A stretch of DNA of 64,000 nt from Thalassobaculum sp. OXR-137 (GCF_034377285.1 NZ_CP139715.1:1906001-1970000); one strand, 5' to 3'. Shown: positions 43,196-55,848, counted from the stretch's first letter. Made by a program: numbers and translations. Notes: a model not told the origin generated them from the letters alone.

Positions 43196-44548
43196 ATGCC
43201 ATATCGAGACTCCGGGTCGGATCCGACCATCGGGCAGGAACTGACCGAGGCGCGCCAGGCGGCCGGTCTCGAGATCGCCGACGTTGCCGCGCAGCTTCGG
43301 ATCCGCAAGGAATTTCTGGCCGCGCTGGAAGAGGGGCGGCCCGACGTGCTGCCGGGCACCACCTACGCCATCGGATATGTGCGGACATATGCCGCCTTTC
43401 TCGGCCTCGACGTCGAGCGGGCGGTCACCCGCTTCAAGCAGGAAGCCGCCGGTCTCGACCAGCGCACCCAACTCGTCTTCCCCTCGCCGGCCCCGGAAGG
43501 GCGCGTTCCGGGCGTCGGCCTGATGTTCGCCTCGGTCCTGCTGGCCGGCCTCGCCTATGGCGGCTGGTACTGGCTGTCGGAGCGCGGGATGTCGGTCTAC
43601 GACATGGTGCCGGACGTGCCGGAACGCCTGGCGACCCTGATCGAAGGCCAGAACCCGCCGACCACGCTTCCGCCCGCGACCGGTCCGTCCACCGCCGTCC
43701 CGGCGACGGAGTCCGTCGCATCGGCGCCGCCGTCCACCGCCCCGGCTTCGGCGACCGACAGTGCCTATACGGCGGCCAATCCGACCAGCGTGCCGGTGAC
43801 CGCGCGTTCCACCAGCGGCGAGGCAGCGACGGCCTCCGTCTCTCCGACGTCCGGTACCCAGACCTCTGATCTGCAGCCGGCGCCGGCCACCGAACCGGCC
43901 GCGCCTGCACCCGTCTCCGCCATCACCCGGCCGACGACCGATGCGCCTGCGGCTCAGCCCGCGCCGGTCGCGCCGGTCACGGTGACCGCGGCTCCGGCGC
44001 CGGACAGCTCGGTCGCGAGCATCGACACGGTCGTCCCCGCCGCTCCGGCCGCCGATACGGCGGAAGACACGCCCGCAGCCGATCCCGAGCCGAGCGCGAC
44101 CGCGCTGGCATCCGCCGCCCCGGCCCCGACCCAGGCGCTGGCCGCGGCCCGGCCGCTGGCTCCCGCGCCCTCCGGCAATGCGGTGCCGACCGCACCGCGT
44201 CTGAGCGGTCTGATCGGCGCGTCCGAAGCCGCCGTGCCCGGGACCGCCGCCAATCCGGTGCCCGCCGCCATCGAGCGGGTCGTGGTCCGCGCCACCGGAG
44301 AGAGCTGGGTCCAGGTCCGCTCCCAGGACGGCACGACCCTGTTTACCCGGGTCCTGCGCAACGGTGACGTCTACCGCGTCCCCGACCGGTCCGGCCTGAC
44401 CCTGGCGACCGGCAATGCCGGGGCGCTGGAGATCGTGGTCGACGGCAAGCCGACGCCGAGTCTCGGTACCTTCGGGGAAGTCGTCCGTAACATCGCGCTC
44501 GACCCCGACCGTCTGACCGAAGGAACGGCGGTCGCCGGCCGCAATTAG
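43196..44548 (+). CDS. RodZ-like helix-turn-helix / membrane protein
   Basis: A 450-residue protein. An N-terminal HTH_25 domain (IGQELTEARQAAGLEIADVA, AQLRIRKEFLAALEEGRPDV, YAIGYVRTYAAFLGLD), one membrane helix (VGLMFASVLLAGLAYGGWYW, about residue 105-125), a long Pro/Ala/Thr linker (about 155-360), and a C-terminal DUF4115 domain (ESWVQVRSQDGTTLFTRVLR). RodZ organises MreB at the rod-shape machinery. AAGGAGGGAG before ATG 43196 decides this start; ATG 43001 is an alternative. It is 127 bp ahead of ispG, a common neighbour. Confidence 0.83.
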   Translation: MPYRDSGSDPTIGQELTEARQAAGLEIADVAAQLRIRKEFLAALEEGRPDVLPGTTYAIGYVRTYAAFLGLDVERAVTRFKQEAAGLDQRTQLVFPSPAPEGRVPGVGLMFASVLLAGLAYGGWYWLSERGMSVYDMVPDVPERLATLIEGQNPPTTLPPATGPSTAVPATESVASAPPSTAPASATDSAYTAANPTSVPVTARSTSGEAATASVSPTSGTQTSDLQPAPATEPAAPAPVSAITRPTTDAPAAQPAPVAPVTVTAAPAPDSSVASIDTVVPAAPAADTAEDTPAADPEPSATALASAAPAPTQALAAARPLAPAPSGNAVPTAPRLSGLIGASEAAVPGTAANPVPAAIERVVVRATGESWVQVRSQDGTTLFTRVLRNGDVYRVPDRSGLTLATGNAGALEIVVDGKPTPSLGTFGEVVRNIALDPDRLTEGTAVAGRN

Positions 44549-44675
44549 CCGCGCCTGTCGCACCGGGCGGGCGGCTTTCCGTCGCCCGGCCCCGGCTCGG
44601 CTTTCTTGACGGCCGCTCATCGTCTATAACGGGCGCGCGAAGCAGATACCCCTGCACCGACAAGCCGAGGCCACC

Positions 44676-45806
44676 ATGAGTGTCCGACCGTACCGCGACA
44701 TCCACCGGCGTCCGTCCCGCCGCGTCTATGTGGGATCCGTACCGGTGGGCGACGGGGCGCCGATCTCCGTCCAGACCATGACCAACACCCTGACCGCCGA
44801 CGTCCAGGCGACCGTGGCGCAGATCCAGCGCTGCGAGGCCGCCGGCGCCGACATCGTGCGGGTGAGCTGTCCCGACGAGGACTCCTCCAAGGCGCTGAAG
44901 CAGATCACCGCGCAGGTGAGCGTGCCGATCGTCGCCGACATCCATTTCCACTACAAACGGGCCATCGAGGCGGCCGAGAACGGGGCCGCCTGCCTGCGCA
45001 TCAACCCGGGCAATATCGGCTCGGCCGCGCGGGTGCGCGAGGTGGTGCAGGCGGCCAAGGATCACGGCTGCTCCATGCGGATCGGCGTCAATGCCGGCAG
45101 TCTGGAGAAGCATCTTCTCGAGAAATACGGCGAGCCCTGCCCGGAGGCGATGGTCGAGAGTGCCCTGGATCACGCGAAAATCCTGGAGGACAACGACTTC
45201 CGCGACTTCAAGATCAGCGTGAAGGCGTCCGACGTGTTCCTCGCCACCGCCGCCTATCAGGGGCTGGCGGAGGCCTGCGACTACCCGCTGCATCTCGGCG
45301 TGACCGAGGCCGGGGCGCAGCGCGTCGGCACGGTGAAGTCGTCCATCGGCCTCGGCATGCTGCTGTGGAGCGGCATCGGCGACACGATCCGCGTGTCCCT
45401 CTCCGCCGCCCCGGAGGAGGAGGTCAAGGTCGGCTTCGATATCCTGAAGTCGCTGAACCTGCGCCACCGCGGGGTCAACGTGATCTCCTGCCCGTCCTGC
45501 GCCCGCCAGCAGTTCGACGTGATCGAGAACGTGCGCGTTCTGGAGGAGCGCCTGGCCCACATCACCACGCCGATGACCGTCTCGGTGATCGGCTGTGTGG
45601 TGAACGGTCCGGGCGAGGCGCGCGAGACCGATATCGGGATCACCGGCGGTGGCAACGGGACCCACATGGTCTATATCGCCGGCCAGCCGGACCACCGCCT
45701 GAAGAGCAAGGACGTGGTCGACCACATGGTCGAGCTGATCGAGAAGAAGGCGGCCGAAATCGAGGCCGAACGCGCCGCGCAGGATGCCGGCGTCGCCGCC
45801 GAGTAG
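44676..45806 (+). CDS. ispG: 4-hydroxy-3-methylbut-2-enyl diphosphate synthase
   Basis: A 376-residue [4Fe-4S] enzyme of the MEP isoprenoid pathway. Cluster ligands are in [16 protein letters not shown] (Cys272, Cys275) and [20 protein letters not shown] (Cys307, Glu314). Other family patterns are [20 protein letters not shown] and [25 protein letters not shown]...TATAAC-like pair at 44604-44628 has short spacing, so a promoter is only possible. Start ATG 44676. hemA follows after 121 bp. Confidence 0.96.
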   Translation: MSVRPYRDIHRRPSRRVYVGSVPVGDGAPISVQTMTNTLTADVQATVAQIQRCEAAGADIVRVSCPDEDSSKALKQITAQVSVPIVADIHFHYKRAIEAAENGAACLRINPGNIGSAARVREVVQAAKDHGCSMRIGVNAGSLEKHLLEKYGEPCPEAMVESALDHAKILEDNDFRDFKISVKASDVFLATAAYQGLAEACDYPLHLGVTEAGAQRVGTVKSSIGLGMLLWSGIGDTIRVSLSAAPEEEVKVGFDILKSLNLRHRGVNVISCPSCARQQFDVIENVRVLEERLAHITTPMTVSVIGCVVNGPGEARETDIGITGGGNGTHMVYIAGQPDHRLKSKDVVDHMVELIEKKAAEIEAERAAQDAGVAAE

Positions 45807-45927
45807 GGGCCGGGAACAGAGCGGGGCGCCCGTTCGCCACAGGAGTCGGAATTTGGCAGGACGTCATCGGGAGCGCGGACTCGACCGGATCGCGGGGGCG
45901 CGGGCCCTGGCGCTTTAGGGCCGAGCC

Positions 45928-47184
45928 ATGCCTGCCGTTCCTCCGCCGCTCCAGGTGATCGGCGTCGATCACCGATCCTGCCCCGACGGGGTGCGCGAGA
46001 AGCTGTTCGTCGACGATTCCGAAATGCCGGCCATGCTGGACGCGCTGAAGGCGCGTGGCGCCCGCGAGGCCATGGTGCTGTCCACGTGCAACCGCGTGGA
46101 AGTGATCGGCCGCTTCGAGGATCCGCGGATATCGCCCGAAACCGTCGCCGCCGAGCTGGGCCGCCCGGTCGAGCTGGACGGCGCCGTGCTGCGGCCGCTG
46201 CTCTACGCCCATGCGAGCGACGAGGCGGTGCGGCACGTCTTCCGGGTCGCCTGCTCCCTCGACAGTCAGGTGGTCGGCGAACCGCAGGTGCTCGGCCAGG
46301 TCCGTGCCGCCCACCGCCTGTGCCGGGATCTGGGCGGCACCGGACCGGTCGTCGAGGACACGTTGCGGGCGGCCTACGCGGTCGCCAAGCGGGTGCGCAG
46401 CGAGACGAAGATCGGCGAGGGGCCGGTCTCGCTGGCCGCCGCCGCCGTGGCGCGGGTGCGCGACCTGTTCGGCGCCCTCGACGGACGGGCCGGCCTGCTT
46501 GTCGGCACCGGCGAGCTGGGTCTGCTGATCGCCGAGCATATGGCGTCGGCCGGCATGGACGGGCTGGAGGTGCTCGACCGCTTTCCCCGCCGGGCCGCCC
46601 TGGCGGCCCGCGAGCTGGAGGCCCATCATGCGGGGCTCGACCGGTTGGCGGCGGCGCTGGACCGGGCGGATGTCGTGGTGACGACCCTGGGCGAGGGGCA
46701 TTATCTGATCACCGCCGACATGATCGAGGCAGCGCTCCGCCGTCGGCGGCGGCGTCCGTTCTTCCTTCTCGACCTGTCGGTGCCCGGCGATGTAGAGCCT
46801 GCGGTTCACCGTCTCGACGAGGCCTTCGTCTACGACGTGGGCGATCTGGAGGCGATCACCCGCGCCGGGATGGCCGACCGGGCGGGCGAGGCGGCCCGTG
46901 CCGAGCGGATGGTGGAGGAGGCGGTGGCGGCCTTCACCCGCGACCGGTCGGGTCGTGACGCCGCGCCGGACATCGCCGCCCTGCGCGCCCATGTGGAGGC
47001 GATGGTGGCCGAGGTGGCGGGGACGGACGGCGATCTCGCCCGCCGCATCGCCGCCCGGCTGGCCCACGCGCCGTCGGTGATGCTGCGCGACCTGGCGGAA
47101 CGGGGCCGGCTCGACCGGCAGACGAAAGACATGGTGTTCCGGTTGTTCGACATGCCGGACCCGCAGGGAGGAGACGAGACGTGA
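45928..47184 (+). CDS. hemA: glutamyl-tRNA reductase
   Basis: A 418-residue NADPH-dependent enzyme that makes glutamate-1-semialdehyde for the C5 heme pathway. Catalytic Cys54 is in [15 protein letters not shown]. Other signals: [60 protein letters not shown] (NADP-binding) and [18 protein letters not shown]. The C-terminal dimerisation domain follows. The stop overlaps the prfA start by 4 bp, so the two are coupled. Confidence 0.95.
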   Translation: MPAVPPPLQVIGVDHRSCPDGVREKLFVDDSEMPAMLDALKARGAREAMVLSTCNRVEVIGRFEDPRISPETVAAELGRPVELDGAVLRPLLYAHASDEAVRHVFRVACSLDSQVVGEPQVLGQVRAAHRLCRDLGGTGPVVEDTLRAAYAVAKRVRSETKIGEGPVSLAAAAVARVRDLFGALDGRAGLLVGTGELGLLIAEHMASAGMDGLEVLDRFPRRAALAARELEAHHAGLDRLAAALDRADVVVTTLGEGHYLITADMIEAALRRRRRRPFFLLDLSVPGDVEPAVHRLDEAFVYDVGDLEAITRAGMADRAGEAARAERMVEEAVAAFTRDRSGRDAAPDIAALRAHVEAMVAEVAGTDGDLARRIAARLAHAPSVMLRDLAERGRLDRQTKDMVFRLFDMPDPQGGDET

Positions 47185-48251
47185 GCCTTGAGGCGACCCT
47201 CGACCGGGTGGTCGATCGCGCGAAGGAGCTGGAAGCGCTGATGTCCAGCCCGGACAAGCTGGACTCCAGCGCGTTCCAGAAGATGTCGCGCGAGCTGTCG
47301 GAACTGGCGCCGGTGGTGGCGAAGGTCGAGGAGCTGAAGCGGACCCGCGCCGAGCTCGCCGAGGCCCGGGCCCTGGCCGATGGCGGCGATGCCGAGATGA
47401 AGGAACTGGCCGAGGCCGAGGTCTACGAGATCGAGTCCCGGCTGCCGGGACTGGAGCGCGAGGTCCAGATCCTGCTGCTGCCGAAGGACGAGGCGGACGA
47501 GAAGAACGTCATCCTGGAAGTGCGCGCCGGCACCGGCGGCGACGAGGCGGCCCTGTTCGCCGCCGACCTGTTCGCCATGTACCAGCGCTATGCCCAGAAC
47601 CGCGGCTGGCGGGTCGAGGTCATGGAAGTCTCCGAGAACGAGCTCGGCGGCTACAAGGAGGCGGTCGCCTCCATCACCGGGCGCGGGGTCTACGCCCGGC
47701 TGAAGTTCGAGAGCGGCGTGCACCGCGTGCAGCGGGTGCCGGTCACCGAAAGCCAGGGCCGCATCCACACCTCCGCCGCCACGGTCGCCGTGCTGCCGGA
47801 GGCCGAGGAGGTGGACATCCACATCGAGGACAAGGACCTGCGGGTCGATGTCTACCGCTCCAGCGGCGCCGGCGGCCAGCACGTCAACACCACCGACAGC
47901 GCGGTGCGGATCACCCATATCCCGACCGGCGTCGTCGTCACCCAGCAGGACGAGAAGTCCCAGCACAAGAACCGCGCCAAGGCCATGCGCATCCTGCGCG
48001 CCCGGCTCTATGACCTGCAGCGCCAGGCGGCCGACGAAGCGCGGGCGGCGGACCGCAAGAATCAGGTCGGTTCCGGCGACCGGTCGGAGCGCATCCGCAC
48101 CTACAACTTCCCGCAAGGGCGCGTCACCGACCACCGCATCAACCTCACCCTCTACAAGCTCGACCGCGTCATCACCGGCGAGGCGCTGGACGAAGTGCTG
48201 GACGCGCTGATCTCCGAGGACGAGGCCGAGCGTCTGGCCACGCTCACCTGA
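47181..48251 (+). CDS. prfA: peptide chain release factor 1
   Basis: A 356-residue RF1 that reads UAA and UAG. GGQ motif at residues 231-233 within [18 protein letters not shown]; other markers: [40 protein letters not shown], and [20 protein letters not shown] with the TDHR tail pattern. GTG 47181 is the start, overlapping hemA. PrmC, the methylase for this Gln, is encoded 10 bp downstream. Confidence 0.97.
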   Translation: MSLEATLDRVVDRAKELEALMSSPDKLDSSAFQKMSRELSELAPVVAKVEELKRTRAELAEARALADGGDAEMKELAEAEVYEIESRLPGLEREVQILLLPKDEADEKNVILEVRAGTGGDEAALFAADLFAMYQRYAQNRGWRVEVMEVSENELGGYKEAVASITGRGVYARLKFESGVHRVQRVPVTESQGRIHTSAATVAVLPEAEEVDIHIEDKDLRVDVYRSSGAGGQHVNTTDSAVRITHIPTGVVVTQQDEKSQHKNRAKAMRILRARLYDLQRQAADEARAADRKNQVGSGDRSERIRTYNFPQGRVTDHRINLTLYKLDRVITGEALDEVLDALISEDEAERLATLT

Positions 48252-48261
48252 CGGCGGGACG

Positions 48262-49125
48262 GTGACCGGTATTCGAGACGCGCTGAAGACGGCTGCGGCC
48301 GACCTCGCCCGCGCCGGGATCGAGGGCGGGCGGCTCGACGCGAGGCTGCTGCTCGGCCACGTGCTGGGCCGCGCGGTCTGGCCGCACGAGGACGCACCGC
48401 TGGACGACGCGGCGCTCGCCCGGTTTCGCATGCTGGTGGACCGCCGCCTCGCCCGTGAGCCGGTGAGCAAGATCGTCGGCCGCCGGGCGTTCTGGACGCT
48501 CGATCTTGCCGTGACCGCCGACACCCTGGACCCGCGTCCGGACAGCGAGACTCTGATCGAGTCGGCGTTGGCGGCCTTTGCCGATCGCGACCCGCCGCGG
48601 CGGATCCTGGATCTCGGCACGGGGACAGGCTGTCTGCTGCTGGCCGCCCTGTCGGAGTTTCCGCAGGCGACCGGTCTCGGCATCGACCGGTCCGGGCCCG
48701 CCGCCGCGGTCGCGCGCCGCAACGCAGAGGAGACGGGACTCGCCGACCGGGCGGAGATCCGTTGCCAGGACTGGTCGGAACTGGCGTCGGACGAGCGGTT
48801 CGATCTGGTCCTGTCGAACCCGCCCTATATTGCGGAAGCCGAGATCCCCACCCTGGAGGAGGACGTGCGGCTGCACGACCCCCTGGGGGCGCTGGTGGCG
48901 GGCGCGGACGGGCTGGAGGCCTATCGTGCGCTCGCGCCGATTCTGGCCCGCGTGCTGGCGCCGGACGGTGTGGCGATCCTGGAACTGGGGATCGGTCAGG
49001 GCGACGCGGTCGCCGCGCTGATGGCGTCCGTCGGATTGTTGGAGGTCGATCGAAAAGCCGATCTCGCCGGCATCCCCAGATCACTTGTTCTCAAATGGAA
49101 TGACACCCGTTCGAACACCCCCTAG
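48262..49125 (+). CDS. prmC: release-factor glutamine methyltransferase
   Basis: A 287-residue SAM enzyme that N5-methylates the GGQ glutamine of RF1 and RF2. The catalytic NPPY is at 186-189 in LVLSNPPYIAEAEIPTLEED, and the SAM loop is RILDLGTGTGCLLLAAL. Start is GTG 48262. The order hemA-prfA-prmC is typical. The stop at 49125 is followed by a 211-bp gap before the DUF4167 gene. Confidence 0.95.
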   Translation: MTGIRDALKTAAADLARAGIEGGRLDARLLLGHVLGRAVWPHEDAPLDDAALARFRMLVDRRLAREPVSKIVGRRAFWTLDLAVTADTLDPRPDSETLIESALAAFADRDPPRRILDLGTGTGCLLLAALSEFPQATGLGIDRSGPAAAVARRNAEETGLADRAEIRCQDWSELASDERFDLVLSNPPYIAEAEIPTLEEDVRLHDPLGALVAGADGLEAYRALAPILARVLAPDGVAILELGIGQGDAVAALMASVGLLEVDRKADLAGIPRSLVLKWNDTRSNTP

Positions 49126-49336
49126 CAGTCGGAAAACCGCTTGGAATACATGGGGAAGCAAGATAGTGTGCAGATCAGGCAAGGGGCATATTTGGCCCAG
49201 GCCGATGCCACATTCAACATGGTGATCGCAGAGCGCGGTCCGCCCGGTGCCCGAGGGGACGCCGGCCGATCTGTTTCAATGTGGCCTGCGAACCGGACAC
49301 GGGGTCCGCTTCGAAACAACAGGAAATGTGGTTGGC

Positions 49337-50266
49337 ATGAGACAAGGCCCACACCAGAAGCGTGGTCGCGGACGGGGTAACAATCGTCGCCCGAACACGC
49401 CTAACCGCAACCAGACCTTCGACAGCAACGGGCCCGACGTCCGCATCCGCGGTAACGCCAATCAGGTCTACGAGAAGTATCTGGCTCTCGGCCGCGACGC
49501 CACGGCGGCGGGCGACCGGGTGCTTGGGGAAAGCTATTTCCAGCACGCCGATCACTACTACCGGATCGTCAGCGCCTTCGCCGAGAACGACCCGGAGCGG
49601 CAGAACCGCAGCGGCGGGCAGGGTCAGCCGAATGGCGGCCCGCGCGACTGGAACGACGACGATGACGACGGCGACGGGGACGACTACCGCGCCGGCGGCA
49701 ACAATGGCGGCAACGGCAATGGCGGCGGCAACCGCTCGCAGGATGCCGACGGCAACCGCGGTGGCAACCGCGAGGGGAATCGCGACGGCAACCGGTCCGG
49801 CGATCATCGCGAGGCCCGCTCCGGCGACCAGCAGCGCGACCACCGCCGGGACCGTCGGTCCTCCGACGATCAGCCGTCCGACCGGGGCGACCGGCCCGAG
49901 CGCGCCGAGCCGCGCAATGAAGGTCGCAACGAGGGCCGCAACGACAGCCGCACTGACGAGGTGACGGCGGCCGAGCCGGCCCCGCAGGCGCAACCCGAGG
50001 AAGAGGCCGCTCCGGTGCGCCGTCCCCGCGGCCGTCCGCGCCGTGTTGCCGCGACGGAGGATGCCGCGCCGGCGGTCGAGGAGGACGGCATCCGCCGCAC
50101 CCTCCGTGTCGCCAGCAGCAAGGACGCTGCCACCGAGACGCCGGCCGCTCCGGCTCCGTCCGAGGCCTCCGGCGAGGAGAAGCCGGCCCGGCCGCGCCGC
50201 CGCCGTGCGGCCAGCGCCGACCAGCCGGCCAATACCGACGACGACGGCGCCGCCGCGGCGAGCTGA
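49337..50266 (+). CDS. DUF4167 domain protein, RNA/ribosome-associated candidate
   Basis: A 309-residue protein. ATG 49337 begins with the conserved DUF4167 part (HQKRGRGRGNNRRPNTPNRN, then QVYEKYLALGRDATAAGDRV and YFQHADHYYRIVSAF). The rest is low complexity: acidic tract, Asn/Gly/Arg repeats (about 130-170), and Pro/Ala/Arg blocks. The domain is almost confined to alphaproteobacteria and is regularly downstream of prmC. Nucleic-acid binding is inferred from composition. It ends at a strong terminator. Confidence 0.85.
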   Translation: MRQGPHQKRGRGRGNNRRPNTPNRNQTFDSNGPDVRIRGNANQVYEKYLALGRDATAAGDRVLGESYFQHADHYYRIVSAFAENDPERQNRSGGQGQPNGGPRDWNDDDDDGDGDDYRAGGNNGGNGNGGGNRSQDADGNRGGNREGNRDGNRSGDHREARSGDQQRDHRRDRRSSDDQPSDRGDRPERAEPRNEGRNEGRNDSRTDEVTAAEPAPQAQPEEEAAPVRRPRGRPRRVAATEDAAPAVEEDGIRRTLRVASSKDAATETPAAPAPSEASGEEKPARPRRRRAASADQPANTDDDGAAAAS

Positions 50267-50290
50267 TCGCCTCGTCCCTACCGCACAAGA

Positions 50291-50317
50291 AAGGCCCGGT
50301 CCCCGCGACCGGGCCTT
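50291..50317 (+). terminator. terminator after the DUF4167 gene
   Basis: An 11-bp stem, AAGGCCCGGTC (50291-50301) with GACCGGGCCTT (50307-50317), loop CCCGC, followed by ATTCCTTT. It is 25 bp after the stop. Confidence 0.8.
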
Positions 50318-50365
50318 ATTCCTTTCCGCATGTCCTTGTTCCCCTGACCCGTCACCCAGGGAGCG

Positions 50366-50529
50366 CCGGACCTGATCCGGGACCTGCCCGGGGCCGGGCT
50401 TGGCGGTAGCGCCCAGGACGGGCCCTGACGTCGGGTGCTTGGTCCTGACGAAAGTCAGGGCCAAGCCGCAGGCACCCCAACCGAGTCCCGGCCCGGGCCT
50501 GGGTCGATCGAGCACCGGATCGGGTCCGG
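50366..50529. repeat. palindromic repeat, copy 5, with a hairpin inserted in arm 2
   Basis: Arm 1 CCGGA-CCTGA-TCCGG (50366-50380) and arm 3 CCGGA-TCGGG-TCCGG (50515-50529) match the family, and their loops pair with one wobble. GGGCCGGG (50391-50398) pairs with CCCGGCCC (50487-50494) as arm 2. Inside arm 2 lies an extra hairpin: GGGTGC / GCACCC (50434-50439, 50472-50477), ending in CCTGAC-GAAA-GTCAGG. The outer stem is lost. Confidence 0.6.
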
Positions 50530-50570
50530 GAGCGTCCGTTACGACCGTTGTCGATTGCTAGGGGAGGGCC

Positions 50571-51329
50571 TCAGCCCAGGCGCACCGCATCGCCCGTCGA
50601 CACCCGGCCGGCACCGGTGACGCGGACATAGATCCCGCACTGGGTATGGCCAAAGCCGCGCTGCAGGTCGTGGGGAATGGTCAGGTCGCGCTGGCCGGTG
50701 GCCGGATCGGCATTGGTCGCAGCACAGCGTCCGGTGATCTCTTCCACCAGCACCGTGGCCCCGCCGACGGTCAGCGACCGGCCCACCCAGCCCATCTCTT
50801 CCCAGGGCTCCAGACCGTCGACCAGAAGATTGCCCCGGAAGCGCATCGGGTCGACCGGCTTGCCGACCACCCGCTCCAGATCGCGCACGGAGGCCAGGTT
50901 GATGATCGACAGGAACGGCGCGTCCACGTCGGTGTAGCCGCGCTCGCCCAGATCCACGATCTTCGGCGCGCCGCGCAGGTCGTTCTTCGCATAGGCGGCG
51001 AAGAACTGCTCGATCACCGTGCAGCCGGTCCGGCTGGTCAGCTCGCCATGGGCGATGGATCGGCCGTTGCGCCGGATCTCCAGGGTCGCCGTGGCGTCGT
51101 CGAACAGGGTCTCAAGCGCCGCCAGCTTGGGCACGCTCATCACCTGCAGGAAATGCGCCTTGGACAGCCAGTCCGGGGCGGCCGGATTGACCGGGGCGGA
51201 ACCGTGGGCGATGGCGAAGCGGCGGTCGAAGGGGATCAGCCGGTCGACGGACAGCTCGACCGAGTCAAGCGTCTGGGCGGACAGGCCTTTCACCGGAAAG
51301 CGGTGGATCGATGTGACGCGCGCGTTCAT
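50571..51329 (-). CDS. MOSC-domain protein
   Basis: A 252-residue protein. The beta-barrel N-terminal part (ARVTSIHRFPVKGLSAQTLD, IPFDRRFAIAHGSAPVNPAA) and the C-terminal MOSC part (PMRFRGNLLVDGLEPWEEMG, VLVEEITGRCAATNADPATG with Cys, and HTQCGIYVRVTGAGRVSTGD) match the mARC/YiiM type that binds the molybdenum cofactor through a conserved Cys. ATG 51329 has GAGGC before it; the longer frame is unconserved. Divergent from clpB. Confidence 0.88.
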   Translation of the reverse strand: MNARVTSIHRFPVKGLSAQTLDSVELSVDRLIPFDRRFAIAHGSAPVNPAAPDWLSKAHFLQVMSVPKLAALETLFDDATATLEIRRNGRSIAHGELTSRTGCTVIEQFFAAYAKNDLRGAPKIVDLGERGYTDVDAPFLSIINLASVRDLERVVGKPVDPMRFRGNLLVDGLEPWEEMGWVGRSLTVGGATVLVEEITGRCAATNADPATGQRDLTIPHDLQRGFGHTQCGIYVRVTGAGRVSTGDAVRLG

Positions 51330-51401
51330 GCCTCGACAGAACGCCCGCACGCGGGCGCTGTCAACGCGGGCGTGCGGGCAATATCCGCCGCTCGGTCTCT
51401 T

Positions 51402-51421
51402 GTGTTGCCGCAGTGCAACAC
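51402..51421. promoter_or_regulatory. inverted repeat GTGTTGC-N6-GCAACAC between MOSC and clpB genes
   Basis: A 7-bp perfect inverted repeat (51402-51408 and 51415-51421) in a divergent gap. Half-sites match those of the repeat at 29430-29444. Candidate operator. A CTTGAAA at 51463-51469 could be a sigma-32 -35 element for clpB, but the -10 is weak. Confidence 0.3.
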
Positions 51422-51576
51422 CTATGTCTGATCCGGAGACGGGCGGTGCCTCATTGGGCCGCCTTGAAAGACCGATCGGGAGTACGCTTCTCCTGGTTGG
51501 AAGAGGTCGTCGAGGCCGCCTGAATGGGGCGTCGGCGGTCGTACTGGCGAAACGCGGTACTCGTGGAGATTGATAC

Positions 51577-54192
<2,616 letters not shown>

Positions 54193-54232
54193 GGGCCGCC
54201 AGGGCCTTCGGGTCCCACACTTCAATTCAGAT

Positions 54233-54258
54233 GGGGACGGTTCTTCGGGGCCGTCCCC
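54233..54258 (+). terminator. terminator after clpB
   Basis: GGGGACGG (54233-54240) pairs with CCGTCCCC (54251-54258), 10-nt loop, followed by TTATT. It is 41 bp after the clpB stop. Confidence 0.7.
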
Positions 54259-54340
54259 TTATTGCTGTCAGGGTCGGCGCGTCCGAGACCGGATGCGCGC
54301 AACGCGAAATGGATTTTCGGTGATCCCTCCGTGGCCACCG

Positions 54341-54463
54341 GGTCCCGGGCAGCCCCCGGGCCGAGCCCGGGGTCTCCCGGGATGACGGGATTGGAGGGGA
54401 ATGAAAACAATCGGTCGTCATCCCGGGAGAACCCGGACGTGATCCGGGGGGCTGCCCCGGACC
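54341..54463. repeat. palindromic repeat, copy 6, two half-elements in inverted order
   Basis: Left half 54341-54386 and right half 54417-54463 are imperfect reverse complements of 46-47 bp with 30 bp between. Left half has CCCCGGG-CCGAG-CCCGGGG (54354-54372) and ends TCTCCCGGGATGAC; the right half starts GTCATCCCGGGAGA and has CCCGGA-CGTGA-TCCGGG (54432-54448). The GTCATCCCGG ends face each other in the centre, the reverse of copies 1 and 2. Confidence 0.7.
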
Positions 54464-54621
54464 GGGCGACAACGCGCCGTCAGCACTCGGCGCAACCCCG
54501 AATGCGGTAACCCGATGCCTACCGCACGCCCCGGCACTACTGCCGCCCGCGCTCCTCCCTTGCATCCCCCCGTCTGCGGCCTTAAGACCGTGCCTCACCA
54601 ACGCTTTCACGAGGTTTCGGC

Positions 54622-55848
54622 ATGGCCAGCCCAGCTCCTGCGAACAGCCTGCGATCCGGTCCGGACAAGAACGGGCATTTCGGCATCTTCGGCGGCCGTT
54701 ACGTTGCCGAAACGCTTATGCCGCTGATCCTCCAGGTCGAAGAGGCCTACACCGCCGCTAAACTGGATCCCGAGTTTCAGCGCGAGTTCGAGTACTACCA
54801 GAAGCACTACATCGGTCGGCCGAGCCCGCTCTACTTCGCCGAGCGGCTGACGGACCACTTCGGCGGCGGCAAGCTGTACTTCAAGCGCGACGAGCTGAAC
54901 CACACCGGCGCGCACAAGATCAACAACGTGATCGGCCAGGCGCTGCTCGCCAAGCGCATGGGCAAGACCAAGATCATCGCCGAGACCGGTGCCGGCCAGC
55001 ACGGCGTGGCCACCGCCACCGCCTGTGCCCTGTTCGGGATGGAGTGCGAGGTTTTCATGGGCGCGGTCGATGTCGAGCGCCAGAAGCCGAACGTGGACCG
55101 CATGCGCCTGCTCGGCGCCAAGGTCCATCCGGTCACCTCCGGCTCGTCCACCCTGAAGGACGCGATGAACGAGGCCCTGCGCTACTGGGTCTCCAAGCCG
55201 GACACCCATTTCTACATCATCGGCACCGTCGCCGGCCCGCACCCGTATCCGGCCATGGTCCGCGATTTCCAGTCGGTGATCGGCATCGAGGCCAAGGCGC
55301 AGATGCTGGAGGCCGAGGGAAGGCTGCCGGACACGCTGGTGGCCGCGATCGGCGGCGGCTCCAACGCCATGGGCCTGTTCCATCCGTTCCTGGATGACAC
55401 CGACGTCGCCCTGGTCGGCGTCGAGGCGGGCGGCTACGGCATCGATACCGGCCAGCATGCGGCCTCGCTCACCGGCGGGCGCCCGGGCGTGCTGCATGGC
55501 AACCGCACCTACCTGCTGCAGGACGAGGACGGCCAGATCACCGAGGCGCACTCGATCTCCGCCGGCCTGGACTATCCGGGCATCGGGCCGGAGCATTCCT
55601 GGCTGCATGAGCTCGGTCGGGTGAACTACGTCTCCGTGACCGACGACGAGGCGCTGGAAGCCTTTGCGCTCTGCACCCGCAAGGAAGGCATCATTCCGGC
55701 GCTGGAGCCGTCCCATGCGCTGGCCCATGTGGCCAAGATGATCGGCGACCTGCCGAAGGACCATATCGTGGTCATGAATCTCTGCGGGCGCGGCGACAAG
55801 GATGTCGACGCGGTCATTCCGAAGCTCGAGGCGAAGGGTCTGGTCTGA
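54622..55848 (+). CDS. trpB: tryptophan synthase beta subunit
   Basis: A 408-residue PLP enzyme joining indole to serine. PLP Lys99 is in [20 protein letters not shown]; phosphate loop [27 protein letters not shown] and [20 protein letters not shown] are also diagnostic. The stop overlaps the trpA start by one base (TGATG), so translation is coupled and the 1:1 complex is favoured. trpF is not beside it. Confidence 0.97.
   Translation: MASPAPANSLRSGPDKNGHFGIFGGRYVAETLMPLILQVEEAYTAAKLDPEFQREFEYYQKHYIGRPSPLYFAERLTDHFGGGKLYFKRDELNHTGAHKINNVIGQALLAKRMGKTKIIAETGAGQHGVATATACALFGMECEVFMGAVDVERQKPNVDRMRLLGAKVHPVTSGSSTLKDAMNEALRYWVSKPDTHFYIIGTVAGPHPYPAMVRDFQSVIGIEAKAQMLEAEGRLPDTLVAAIGGGSNAMGLFHPFLDDTDVALVGVEAGGYGIDTGQHAASLTGGRPGVLHGNRTYLLQDEDGQITEAHSISAGLDYPGIGPEHSWLHELGRVNYVSVTDDEALEAFALCTRKEGIIPALEPSHALAHVAKMIGDLPKDHIVVMNLCGRGDKDVDAVIPKLEAKGLV

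Larger units (their letters stand above)
50267..50570. other. 304-bp gap between convergent genes: terminator plus repeat copy 5
   Basis: Holds the terminator at 50291-50317 and a CCGG-rich palindromic element from 50366 to 50529. I see no gene in it. Confidence 0.6.
54193..54621. other. 429-bp gap: clpB terminator, repeat copy 6, trpB leader
   Basis: Contains the terminator at 54233-54258, the inverted element at 54341-54463, and about 150 bp of trpB upstream sequence. I see no leader peptide with tandem Trp codons, so attenuation of the classic kind is not supported. A CACCAACGCTTTCACGAGG stretch gives the GAGG ribosome site before ATG 54622. Confidence 0.55.

Noticed and set aside
49730-49800. 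CRISPR-like or satellite repeat in the DUF4167 gene
   Set aside because: The repeated GGCAACCGC units are in frame and encode a Gly-Asn-Arg low-complexity linker; spacing is irregular and there are no spacers.
54464-54621. Trp leader peptide and attenuator before trpB
   Set aside because: No short frame with adjacent Trp codons and no antiterminator/terminator pair is visible next to trpB.
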